DNA from: a virus
Reading direction: 5' to 3' (one strand)
Virus record (IMG/VR): IMGVR_UViG_3300032069_000036
Coordinates: 1-33,375 of that record
Length of the DNA stretch: 33,375 bases
Below, piece after piece: positions 26,711 through 33,375 of this stretch. The translations under genes and the position numbers were made by a program. The notes below the pieces were generated by a model. It was given only the letters and a program-made list of their open reading frames with translations, was not told where the DNA came from and ran no database searches. Position 1 is the stretch's first letter. Each line of letters begins with the position of its first letter.

Positions 26711-27347
26711 AAGGTCTCCAAAAACTAAACCATATTGCGCATTTCTTTTGGGATAAAGAGTTTACGTCAAACTGTTTATATGTAATTTTGATGATAATTC
26801 CTTGAGGAAGAGGATTGCTTTTCGTATTTGAATGGTCATCAGCAATATAATTTCCTCCAGTAAAATATAAAGTTTTACCGTACCATCCTAGCTGCACCCA
26901 ATTTTCGTTTACATAATATCCTAACTCCACAATATCTAAAGAGTCGCCGCACTCGGTATCTTTAATATCTAACCGTATACCTTGCAATTGAATATAAGAA
27001 TATGGAATTACCCATTCTGCGGTCAGATGATCTTTGTCAAAAACATGATAAATTCCTTCGCGAGTATCTACTAAATATGGATCTACTGCGGGAGGAGTTG
27101 CTACTAAAGGTAATCCATCAGCGCTTAATGGAAGAAGCGATTTATTAGAGGAAGATTTATAATTTGTTTCAAAATCTAGCGCCTCAGCTTCATTATTCTT
27201 CTTTAAAGTTAATTGCCAAATAAAAGGAGAATCTCCCGCATAAATTTCATAACGATCAATATATTCCACATATTGCGGGACGAGCTTTTTTAAATTAATT
27301 ATCTCAGATTTAAATGCTACCCAAGAATCTATGGGTATAATATTCAT
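26700..27347 (-). CDS. Putative virion protein, second copy of duplicated module (B2, 215 aa)
   Basis: I choose ATG 27347 (MNIIPIDSW), which overlaps the stop of B1 as ATGA and has GGCGGA just upstream; a GTG four codons earlier is also in frame. The N-terminal 70 residues (QYVEYIDRYEIYAGDS, then ALDFETNYKSSSN) match the protein at 27870..28376. The C-terminal part differs: YSYIQLQGIRLDIKDTECG, LGYYVNENWVQLGWYGKTL and a closing WFSFWRPYAT, beta-rich and aromatic. No catalytic motif. Likely a structural protein built from a common attachment domain and a swapped tip. Confidence 0.6.
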   Translation of the reverse strand: MNIIPIDSWVAFKSEIINLKKLVPQYVEYIDRYEIYAGDSPFIWQLTLKKNNEAEALDFETNYKSSSNKSLLPLSADGLPLVATPPAVDPYLVDTREGIYHVFDKDHLTAEWVIPYSYIQLQGIRLDIKDTECGDSLDIVELGYYVNENWVQLGWYGKTLYFTGGNYIADDHSNTKSNPLPQGIIIKITYKQFDVNSLSQKKCAIWFSFWRPYAT

Positions 27348-27868
27348 AGTTCCGCCCACATAAATGTTAAAGATGAAAGTCGATTATTACTTCCCGGATT
27401 CCCTGTTAACAAAATTGAGTGACCTGGAGCGATTGCTATTGAAAAATCTTCGGTAATTAAATTAGAAGCGTTTGAATTATTTTGGCTTACATCTATGGAG
27501 ATTAATTTAGTTCCAGGAGAAGATACTGTAGGTAGAGTTGTAGTGAGCATAGAAGAAGTTCTGCTAGAACCTACATACATATTGACAGGAAGTTGAGAAG
27601 CTCCATAATTTGAAACTGTGGGATTAGAAAACATTCGAAACGCTCCTAATACATTAGTAACCTCAACATTTACTGAAACTCTATATATCCAACCAATCTT
27701 ATTACTTCCAGAAGGATTGCGAAGTAAAAATAAAGGATTATCTACACCGGAGTATGTCATATTTAATTCGGTGGCGACTGAATAAACTCGCCCACAACTA
27801 ACCCAAAGAGATAAATTTTCCTTTGACGGAAGGATTGTCGCAAGAGAATTGAAAAGAGTTGAAGCCAT
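27344..27868 (-). CDS. Putative virion protein, second copy of duplicated module (B1, 174 aa)
   Basis: ATG at 27868, two bases after the stop of A2. It is a paralogue of the protein at 28379..29062: GVDNPLFLLRNP here against GVDNPLIYIRNP there, RMFSNPTVSNYGAS against KMFYDPTVTSNGGA, and the shared end HSILLTGNPGSNNR with MWAEL. It lacks the first 50 residues of the larger paralogue. The fold is predicted all-beta. Its gene is translationally coupled to B2. Confidence 0.65.
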   Translation of the reverse strand: MASTLFNSLATILPSKENLSLWVSCGRVYSVATELNMTYSGVDNPLFLLRNPSGSNKIGWIYRVSVNVEVTNVLGAFRMFSNPTVSNYGASQLPVNMYVGSSRTSSMLTTTLPTVSSPGTKLISIDVSQNNSNASNLITEDFSIAIAPGHSILLTGNPGSNNRLSSLTFMWAEL

Positions 27869-27869
27869 A

Positions 27870-28376
27870 TTAATACACCACTAAAATTTCGTAAGGACAA
27901 GAAGATTCCGCGGCCTTAATTATCAAAGAAGTTAATCTAACTTCTATGCTAATAGAACTAGTTGGAGTAACAGTTTTAAAATTTTCGCCCCCATCAAAGC
28001 TAACTAACATATTTTCAGTACCTAAATTATCAATTATTAAATCTGAACTTAATCCTGGAAATGTTATAGTAGTTGGTTCTGTAGTGGCTGTCCCATTAAC
28101 ATGTTTAACTTTACGCAAACCACAAATTGTCGATATTACTGCAGGGGCATTTGCATTACTTTTATAATTTGTTTCAAAATTTAAACAATTAGCTGTTTCT
28201 GCAGTATTCGCACCAATAACACCCTCGGTACTCCTAAGAATTGTAGATTCCCAGGAAATATCACCTTCTGCTGCAAATAATTCATATTTATTTGCATATT
28301 CAGTATATTGCAGTGAGAGATTTTTGGCAGCAACAATATTTATTAATGTAGTATAATCTAGTGAAATAGTTTTCAT
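27870..28376 (-). CDS. Putative virion protein, first copy of duplicated module (A2, 168 aa)
   Basis: I choose ATG 28376 (MKTISLDYTT), two bases after the A1 stop; a GTG six codons upstream is in frame. The N-terminal half (LQYTEYANKYELFAAEGD, then LNFETNYKSNAN) matches B2. The C-terminal half is a beta-sandwich ending SLIIKAAESSCPYEILVVY, with NMLVSFDGGENFKTVTPTS in a pattern often seen in small phage head or tail-fibre proteins. No enzyme motif. Confidence 0.6.
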   Translation of the reverse strand: MKTISLDYTTLINIVAAKNLSLQYTEYANKYELFAAEGDISWESTILRSTEGVIGANTAETANCLNFETNYKSNANAPAVISTICGLRKVKHVNGTATTEPTTITFPGLSSDLIIDNLGTENMLVSFDGGENFKTVTPTSSISIEVRLTSLIIKAAESSCPYEILVVY

Positions 28377-28378
28377 AT

Positions 28379-29062
28379 TTAAACTTCTACCCACATTAGA
28401 TAGAGTACCAATGTTCTATTATTAGAACCAGGATCACCCGTAACAAGTAAAGAGTGATTTGAGTTTATAATAAATGAAAAATCATTAAAATACTCAATAG
28501 TTTGAGTATTTTGTCCAAAAACAGCTGCAGAAATTTCAGTACCGTTGGCAGTTACTGTAGGAATAGTTGTACATAGTAATGAAGTGGCGGGAGAGGGGCT
28601 ACCTCCAATATTTAAATTAATTGGAGTTAACGCTCCTCCATTAGATGTAACCGTGGGGTCATAAAACATTTTAATAGTAGCTAACTGATTAGTTACAGGA
28701 ATTCCAAAAGCTAACCTATAAAAAAACATCTTCTTTGTATTAGCTAAGGGATTTCTAATATAAATTAAAGGATTATCCACTCCAGCCGTTGCCATATTAA
28801 TGGTCTGAGAAGTTGCATAGCCCTGACCATTAGCTATTAATGAAGATAAGTTTGAAGTTGTAGGATTACCTGAAGCAACAGGTACAAAGTGTACATCTAG
28901 CGCGCGAATATCTCCACTTACTGTAGAAGTGAGTGTATTTCCAACACCATCCTTTATATTAGCCGTGAGCGCTCCGCCACTGTTAATGGAGAGTCGATTA
29001 CCTGTAGTTTCGTCTAATAAACTTACATCTTGGGCAAACTCGTTGCCCGGCTTATCAGCCAT
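28379..29062 (-). CDS. Putative virion protein, first copy of duplicated module (A1, 227 aa)
   Basis: ATG at 29062. The N-terminal 60 residues (MADKPGNEFAQDVSLLDETT, then RLSINSGGALTANIKDGVG) look like an attachment region, and the rest is the domain shared with B1 (GVDNPLIYIRNP, KMFYDPTV, HSLLVTGDPGSNNR, MWVEV). Followed closely by A2, giving the order A1-A2-B1-B2. I infer a structural beta protein; the position in the virion is unknown. Confidence 0.65.
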   Translation of the reverse strand: MADKPGNEFAQDVSLLDETTGNRLSINSGGALTANIKDGVGNTLTSTVSGDIRALDVHFVPVASGNPTTSNLSSLIANGQGYATSQTINMATAGVDNPLIYIRNPLANTKKMFFYRLAFGIPVTNQLATIKMFYDPTVTSNGGALTPINLNIGGSPSPATSLLCTTIPTVTANGTEISAAVFGQNTQTIEYFNDFSFIINSNHSLLVTGDPGSNNRTLVLYLMWVEV

Positions 29063-29071
29063 GACCTACTC

Positions 29072-29620
29072 CTACTGTTGCATGTTGAATGTTGAATGCA
29101 CATCATACTTGGGGGCGCCCGGGTTATAACTAGTCTTTATTATTTTAATCTTTCCACCAGATGCAACTGCGTAGCCTTCACATGGTACGGTCACAATAGG
29201 GCTAGCTTCACTTGTTATAGCCATCCAATGTGAAGTATATCCTGAACTACCAGTTGGATCAATCTGAATTAAGAAAGTAGCATAAACAGTAGCGGCACAT
29301 ACTATGCTTAATAGACTTGTATCTGCCCCACAAGTATAAATATAATCGGTAGGCCCATCAGCCGCATTAATGGTGTTTACCTTATAGTCAGAAATATCTG
29401 TACCGCTACCCCCTATAGCTGCAAGAATTTGTCTGAGTAGCTTGTTTGTAGAGCCACTAGATGGGCCGGATGTATCACCAATGCGGTCCTTAATATCAGA
29501 TAGATTACCCCCTTCTTTAGCTGGGTCTATTCTGGTGATATCATCAGAATTTATAACCCCGACAGCTACATCCCCATAATCTAAATTTCTAACGCCCTGT
29601 TTACCATATATATCTGCCAT
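29072..29620 (-). CDS. Putative virion protein, paralogue of upstream gene (182 aa)
   Basis: ATG at 29620. It is the same length as, and aligns end to end with, the protein at 29632..30180: MADIYGKQGVRNLDYGDVAV against MADEYGKQGIRTLDLGDVVS, then IDPAKEGGNLSDIKDRIG, SGSTNKLLRQILAAIGGSG, CAATVYATFLIQIDPTGSSG, and the end YDVHSTFNMQQ. Residues 1-70 look like an anchoring region, and the rest is a beta domain. A recent tandem duplication. Function probably structural. Confidence 0.65.
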   Translation of the reverse strand: MADIYGKQGVRNLDYGDVAVGVINSDDITRIDPAKEGGNLSDIKDRIGDTSGPSSGSTNKLLRQILAAIGGSGTDISDYKVNTINAADGPTDYIYTCGADTSLLSIVCAATVYATFLIQIDPTGSSGYTSHWMAITSEASPIVTVPCEGYAVASGGKIKIIKTSYNPGAPKYDVHSTFNMQQ

Positions 29621-29631
29621 ATGTCATTCCC

Positions 29632-30180
29632 CTACTGCTGCATATTTAGCGTAGAGTGCATGTCATACGCTGTCACAGGAGGATTATAATTAGTCTTAAC
29701 TATATGAACCTTCCCACCGGTTGGAATAGCATATCCTCCACAATCCACTACTACAGTAGGGCTGGACTCGCTCGTTATGGCCATCCAATGAGTAACCCAG
29801 GAGGTACCGCCTAAAGGATCAATTTGAATAAGAAAGGTTCCGTATACTGTTGCTGAACAAACCACAGAAAGAAGTTGAGTAGCTGATGACATAGCGGCTG
29901 TAGTGTATGTGGATGTGCCCCCATTACCTGCAGTAGAATCAGCCGAATAGAGGGCTATATCAGTACCTCCACCTCCAACCGCAGCTAGAATACTTGTTAG
30001 CAGTCCATTAGTAGAACCGGCGTCGGGTGATGTCAACGCGCCTACCCTATTTTTAACATCTAAAAGATTACCTGCTTCCTTGGCAGGATCAATCTTAACA
30101 TTGGAGCTGTCAAGGATACCAGAAACTACATCGCCCAGGTCCAATGTACGTATACCCTGCTTACCATATTCATCAGCCAT
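29632..30180 (-). CDS. Putative virion protein, paralogue of downstream gene (182 aa)
   Basis: ATG at 30180. Shares its whole length with the next gene (see the MADxYGKQG start, IDPAKEAGNLLDVKNRVG, VYGTFLIQIDPLGG, and HSTLNMQQ end). The largest differences are in the loop around residues 75-95 (YSADSTAGNGGTSTYTTAAM), which is where a surface-exposed tip would vary. No catalytic residues. It follows a 67-aa coiled-coil gene by 9 bases. Confidence 0.65.
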   Translation of the reverse strand: MADEYGKQGIRTLDLGDVVSGILDSSNVKIDPAKEAGNLLDVKNRVGALTSPDAGSTNGLLTSILAAVGGGGTDIALYSADSTAGNGGTSTYTTAAMSSATQLLSVVCSATVYGTFLIQIDPLGGTSWVTHWMAITSESSPTVVVDCGGYAIPTGGKVHIVKTNYNPPVTAYDMHSTLNMQQ

Positions 30181-30189
30181 ATTTACTCC

Positions 30190-30393
30190 TTAAATATTTC
30201 TCAAATTTGCTACTTCTTTTTCAAGAGATGTAATTTGCTCCTGTGTTAGTTTCATCGCTTCACCTAGACTTGTTTTTTCATCTTCGATTTCCACCTGGCG
30301 TAACGACTGTCTTTGCAGAAACAAGCGTTTCTCAGAAAGCTCAAGCTCCTTTCTTTTCAAAACCACAATAGGATTTATTTTTCTATCAGCCAT
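30190..30393 (-). CDS. Small coiled-coil protein (67 aa)
   Basis: ATG at 30393 in a TAATG overlap with the stop of the 235-aa gene. The sequence is a long charged helix with heptad leucines (KRKELELSEKRLFLQRQSL, then TQEQITSLEKEVANLRNI). Similar in style to the 61-aa protein at 31107..31292. Likely oligomeric; role unknown. Confidence 0.55.
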   Translation of the reverse strand: MADRKINPIVVLKRKELELSEKRLFLQRQSLRQVEIEDEKTSLGEAMKLTQEQITSLEKEVANLRNI

Positions 30394-31100
30394 TAGATGA
30401 TTCTACTTTCTAGGTTAGTATAAAAGTCAACAGTTTTACCACTATAATAGTGCTTTACCTTAATGGTCACCACATCTGGCCCAACTACCTTTGGTCCCAC
30501 CTTGTAGATGACTGTCTCAGACAAACGAGATGGAGAGGTACGAACGCCTCCTATTTGGGCCGAAGTTTTTTCCAATGACCATTCTGCGTCGGCGTCACCC
30601 CACACAGTAAATCCTAATACACATAGAGTTTCTCCTGCTAAAATAGACTTAGTAATTATTGTGGACCAAGATCCATCTATAGTAGATGTAGCTCCAAATT
30701 GATTATAAGTATTATATATAGGAGAAACAGTTGTAACATAAAGTGAGCCACTTGAATCAAAAGAAAGTGGTTGAGCATTTCCTGCGGGAGATTTACCTAA
30801 TATAAGAAATCCTCTATAATTATCAGAGGTTCCCGAATAAGGAGGAAAACTTATAGAGTCGCCTATTTGAATTACATCTGTACGTATCCCACTGTCGTTA
30901 TCTTGTATTTCAACAGCTCCTAATTTTATATCAGACGGAGCTAATACAATGCCAGTACCAATAACGATATTTCCGTTATTATCGATGTTTATTGGGATTA
31001 AAGCTCCATCTGACCTTCTTCCATATAAGACAGTGAGAGCTTTATCCCGTGAATCTATCTCATCGATATTAACGTAGGAAGGCTTAAGATTATACGCCAT
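30393..31100 (-). CDS. Putative virion protein with YGRRxDG module (235 aa)
   Basis: ATG at 31100. Residues 1-50 (YVNIDEIDSRDKALTV, then YGRRSDGALIPINIDNNGN) share a module with the 140-aa protein at 4033..4455. Then come LGAVEIQDNDSGIRTDV, a SFDSSGSLYVTTVSP strand, and a C-terminal beta-sandwich (WSTIITKSILAGETLCVLGF, VVTIKVKHYYSGKTVDFYTN). The C-terminal fold resembles small adhesion or decoration domains. No enzyme motif. Confidence 0.6.
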   Translation of the reverse strand: MAYNLKPSYVNIDEIDSRDKALTVLYGRRSDGALIPINIDNNGNIVIGTGIVLAPSDIKLGAVEIQDNDSGIRTDVIQIGDSISFPPYSGTSDNYRGFLILGKSPAGNAQPLSFDSSGSLYVTTVSPIYNTYNQFGATSTIDGSWSTIITKSILAGETLCVLGFTVWGDADAEWSLEKTSAQIGGVRTSPSRLSETVIYKVGPKVVGPDVVTIKVKHYYSGKTVDFYTNLESRII

Positions 31101-31106
31101 AAGAAT

Positions 31107-31292
31107 TTAAGCCTTTGGCTTTAAATTTTCCTGTTTTTGAATTTGAATTAAGTCGTTAAGTTGCTTAATTGCCCCTTGAAGCTCCAACGCTTCTTGAAGT
31201 AACTGCTGCTTTTCGTTTTCAATATCTGTCAAACGGTTCTTAAGCTGATTATAACGATCTACTTTAATCTTTACAAGACTATTAAGATCCAT
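31107..31292 (-). CDS. Small coiled-coil protein (61 aa)
   Basis: ATG at 31292, two bases after the stop of the long upstream gene. Almost entirely a single amphipathic helix: VKIKVDRYNQLKNRLTDIEN, then KQQLLQEALELQGAIKQLND, ending with a Lys/Gln-rich tail. Too short and simple to assign; a virion-assembly or scaffold-like helper is possible. Confidence 0.55.
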   Translation of the reverse strand: MDLNSLVKIKVDRYNQLKNRLTDIENEKQQLLQEALELQGAIKQLNDLIQIQKQENLKPKA

Positions 31293-31294
31293 AA

Positions 31295-33375
31295 TTATTT
31301 CGCCCCTTTAATCTCTAAATATATTTTTCCAGAAGCAATAACTCCAATTTCATCTTGTAGCTTATTTTTTTCCTGCTCAATTTTTACTCTTTCTTTTTCA
31401 AGATCTTCTATTTCTTTTCGTGTATAACCCTTTTCTATATTTTCTCTAAGATCATGTATTTCTTTAATTAATGTATCAGCTTTTGATTGGTGTTCAGGAA
31501 GTAATTTAGATTTTTGTAAAGCTTCCTGCCGCTCTTTTTCGAGTTTACCTATAGCATCTTGAAATTTTTCAATTATTTCTGGAGCTGGATCAGGATTACG
31601 AACGAGATAGTCAGAAAAATAAGAATCTACGTGATTAATTCGCTGTTGAATCGCAGCCTCATACTCATACCCAGGTAAACTCTTAAACATTTCCCAGAGC
31701 TGGTCCTCTTTTTCCTCGGTCTGATTGATTAGATTATAAATTTGTTGTCGAACTTTATTAGTTTTATCAACAATTTCTTTCTCTTTCAACATCACTTCTC
31801 TAAGTTTTTTAGAAGTAGCTGCAGTAGTCGCAGGGTCTCTTTCTTCACTCAATTGAACCTTTGCAGTAGAGAGAGGAGCATACTTGTAAAAGAGTTGAAT
31901 TAAAGCCTGTTTAAATCCTTCAGGGTCTACATAAACTCTCCGATACTCTCGTTTACCTCGCTGAAATTCCTCTTCTAACTTTGAGAGTTGATCTTGTAAT
32001 TTTTCTTTTTTTTCAACTAGATCGGTAACAGCTCGATCATTTTTATCAACTTCGGCTCTTTTAATATCATCGTTTAATGACATTATATCAGAGCCTATCT
32101 GCTTCATTTTTTTAGCAATTTCATTCTTACCCTCAGCTAGTTTTTTGTATGCTTCTTCACTTCTTTTTCTTTTTTCGTCAAGTTCTTGTACTTCTACTTT
32201 TAACCCCGGAAATTTTAGGTCTTCTGTCGGCCCTACCTTAAAAGGTTCGCCTAGTTTTTTATAAACTTCTTTCATCCACGTATTTGGTAATCCCTTCGGC
32301 CAAGTTATCCATTGAGCTAAAGCTGCCTTAACCTCAATATTTGAAAGAGGTCGAAAGAAAGTTTCTAACTCTACTTCTCCATGTTCTGGAGCACCCTCTT
32401 CTGGCTCTATTACTTCCTCTTCTTCTTCCAATTTTTCAGGAGTGACTCTTTCTTCTAAAATTTCAGAAGGAGGTGTTATCTCAAAAGGAGAAAGAACACC
32501 TTTAGCTTTTTCAATATTATACTGTACTTCTCGATGTTTTTCAGCGGCCCACTCTTCAGGTCGCATAAAATGAGAAATTAATTCACCCTCGGATCCAATT
32601 TCTTCTTCACACCCTTTTAAAAATACTTCATTAATATTTGAAGGTTTTGCTAAATCTACTTTAGTTGTATCATTTTCAACATATTTTTTTGCAACAACTC
32701 CTTTTATAGTTTTCCCTTCTGTTCTATAAATAACAGTATCTCCCTCTTTAATATCTTCAATTTTTAGGCGAGATTTAATATTAAGAGAAGATTTCATAAA
32801 AGGAAGAGTCTTACTAGGCACCTTTTCCAGAGTTTCCATAGGAGAGCCAATCTCTCCTGGACTAATCGACTCCGGCATCTTCTTTTCTTCTAATTCTTCT
32901 AATGAAATAGTGGAGGGGCTTTTTTCTTTTTCTTCTACAGGCGATTCCTTCCCCTCCTTAGGTTCAGGAAGTTTTTCCGTTTTACCCTTTGTTGGCTCGC
33001 CTGCTAAATTTTTCTGCTCTTCTTGATATTTTAATAAATCCTCTAGAGTATCAAAAAAGAGGTTCTGAAGAACTGCTTTTGCTGTCTTAATCCATTTTCC
33101 GGTATCTTTGTCGTAAAGTAATCCGTAATCTACAAAGGTAGGAGTCAAACTAGAACAAATTACATCAAATTGCTCGGGAGAAATATTTTTACGCACTATT
33201 CTAATACACTCCCCCTCATATTGAGATGTAAGATCATTAAAGTCGTTACGTTCAATTTGTACGACATTTCGAACAATATTTCCTTCTTTAGTTAAAGTTT
33301 TTTTCCAATAACTAACCACATAATTATGTAAACCACAATGCTCCTTAGTAGTTGTATGATAAACTATTTCAGGTT
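31295..33375 (-). CDS. Long coiled-coil protein, 5' end outside window (at least 693 codons)
   Basis: The frame has no stop upstream of the first candidate start (GTG 33319) and stays open to the window edge, reading PEIVYHTTTKEHCGLHNY before VVSYWKKTL. I therefore treat it as 5'-partial. N-terminal part: a small domain (FVDYGLLYDKDTGKWIKTA). Middle: a Glu/Lys/Pro-rich linker (KTEKLPEPKEGKESPVEEKE) with a short KOW-like beta segment (IEDIKEGDTVIYRTEGKTIK). C-terminal about 300 residues are coiled coil (KKMKQIGSDIMSLNDDIKRA and similar). No catalytic motif or Walker box. It could be a head or tail structural or scaffold-like protein; I do not recognise it. Confidence 0.6.
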   Translation of the reverse strand, partial: PEIVYHTTTKEHCGLHNYVVSYWKKTLTKEGNIVRNVVQIERNDFNDLTSQYEGECIRIVRKNISPEQFDVICSSLTPTFVDYGLLYDKDTGKWIKTAKAVLQNLFFDTLEDLLKYQEEQKNLAGEPTKGKTEKLPEPKEGKESPVEEKEKSPSTISLEELEEKKMPESISPGEIGSPMETLEKVPSKTLPFMKSSLNIKSRLKIEDIKEGDTVIYRTEGKTIKGVVAKKYVENDTTKVDLAKPSNINEVFLKGCEEEIGSEGELISHFMRPEEWAAEKHREVQYNIEKAKGVLSPFEITPPSEILEERVTPEKLEEEEEVIEPEEGAPEHGEVELETFFRPLSNIEVKAALAQWITWPKGLPNTWMKEVYKKLGEPFKVGPTEDLKFPGLKVEVQELDEKRKRSEEAYKKLAEGKNEIAKKMKQIGSDIMSLNDDIKRAEVDKNDRAVTDLVEKKEKLQDQLSKLEEEFQRGKREYRRVYVDPEGFKQALIQLFYKYAPLSTAKVQLSEERDPATTAATSKKLREVMLKEKEIVDKTNKVRQQIYNLINQTEEKEDQLWEMFKSLPGYEYEAAIQQRINHVDSYFSDYLVRNPDPAPEIIEKFQDAIGKLEKERQEALQKSKLLPEHQSKADTLIKEIHDLRENIEKGYTRKEIEDLEKERVKIEQEKNKLQDEIGVIASGKIYLEIKGAK

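Overview
The window reads as part of a large tailed-phage (Caudoviricetes-type) genome or prophage, covering the DNA-packaging, head and fibre genes. Almost every gene is on the minus strand and tightly packed (ATGA/TAATG overlaps, GGAG-type Shine-Dalgarno sequences), so it reads from right to left. The only convincing plus-strand gene is an HNH homing endonuclease at 16357..17016. No tRNA, rRNA or CRISPR array is visible. The host cannot be fixed from the sequence. Signal peptides on the fibre-like proteins and 'VGIGTTNP'-type repeats point to a Gram-negative-like cell plan, but that is weak inference.

Layout in transcription order. 33375..26700: a long coiled-coil protein open at the window edge, two tiny helical proteins, and a run of duplicated beta-rich putative virion proteins, including a tandem duplication of a two-gene module. 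26710..26011: a 56-aa Cys-containing ORF and a permuted-papain-like hydrolase overlapping the terminase. 26014..23353: the large terminase, broken into two genes by a split intein placed inside the Walker B motif, with a PD-(D/E)XK endonuclease gene between the halves. 23326..17734: a small ORF, then a portal gene of 1793 codons that carries a 141-aa mini-intein, a 751-aa composite double intein and a 362-aa intein, leaving about 539 aa of portal. 17714..16006: a Com-like zinc-finger protein, two small helical proteins and the plus-strand HNH gene. 15989..10145: a prohead protease-scaffold fusion with a 402-aa intein at its catalytic Ser motif, a decoration-type protein and the HK97-type major capsid protein, closed by a strong terminator. 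10020..8615: an AT-rich homing cassette (HNH plus Hef-like protein), followed by another terminator. 8433..1: two paralogous small virion proteins, a LamG-domain protein, small fibre-type proteins, a long signal-peptide fibre, a 30-aa membrane peptide and a Gly-rich signal-peptide protein running off the left edge.

The standout feature is parasitism of the packaging and head genes by protein-splicing elements. Terminase, portal and protease are all interrupted, so one virion would need at least five splicing reactions, one of them in trans. The two most unusual items are the composite portal intein, whose outer splice motifs look intact while its inner ones look decayed, and the fractured terminase, whose linked endonuclease carries two homopolymer frameshifts. 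All calls are from reading the sequence; no database search was run, and GC figures are hand counts.
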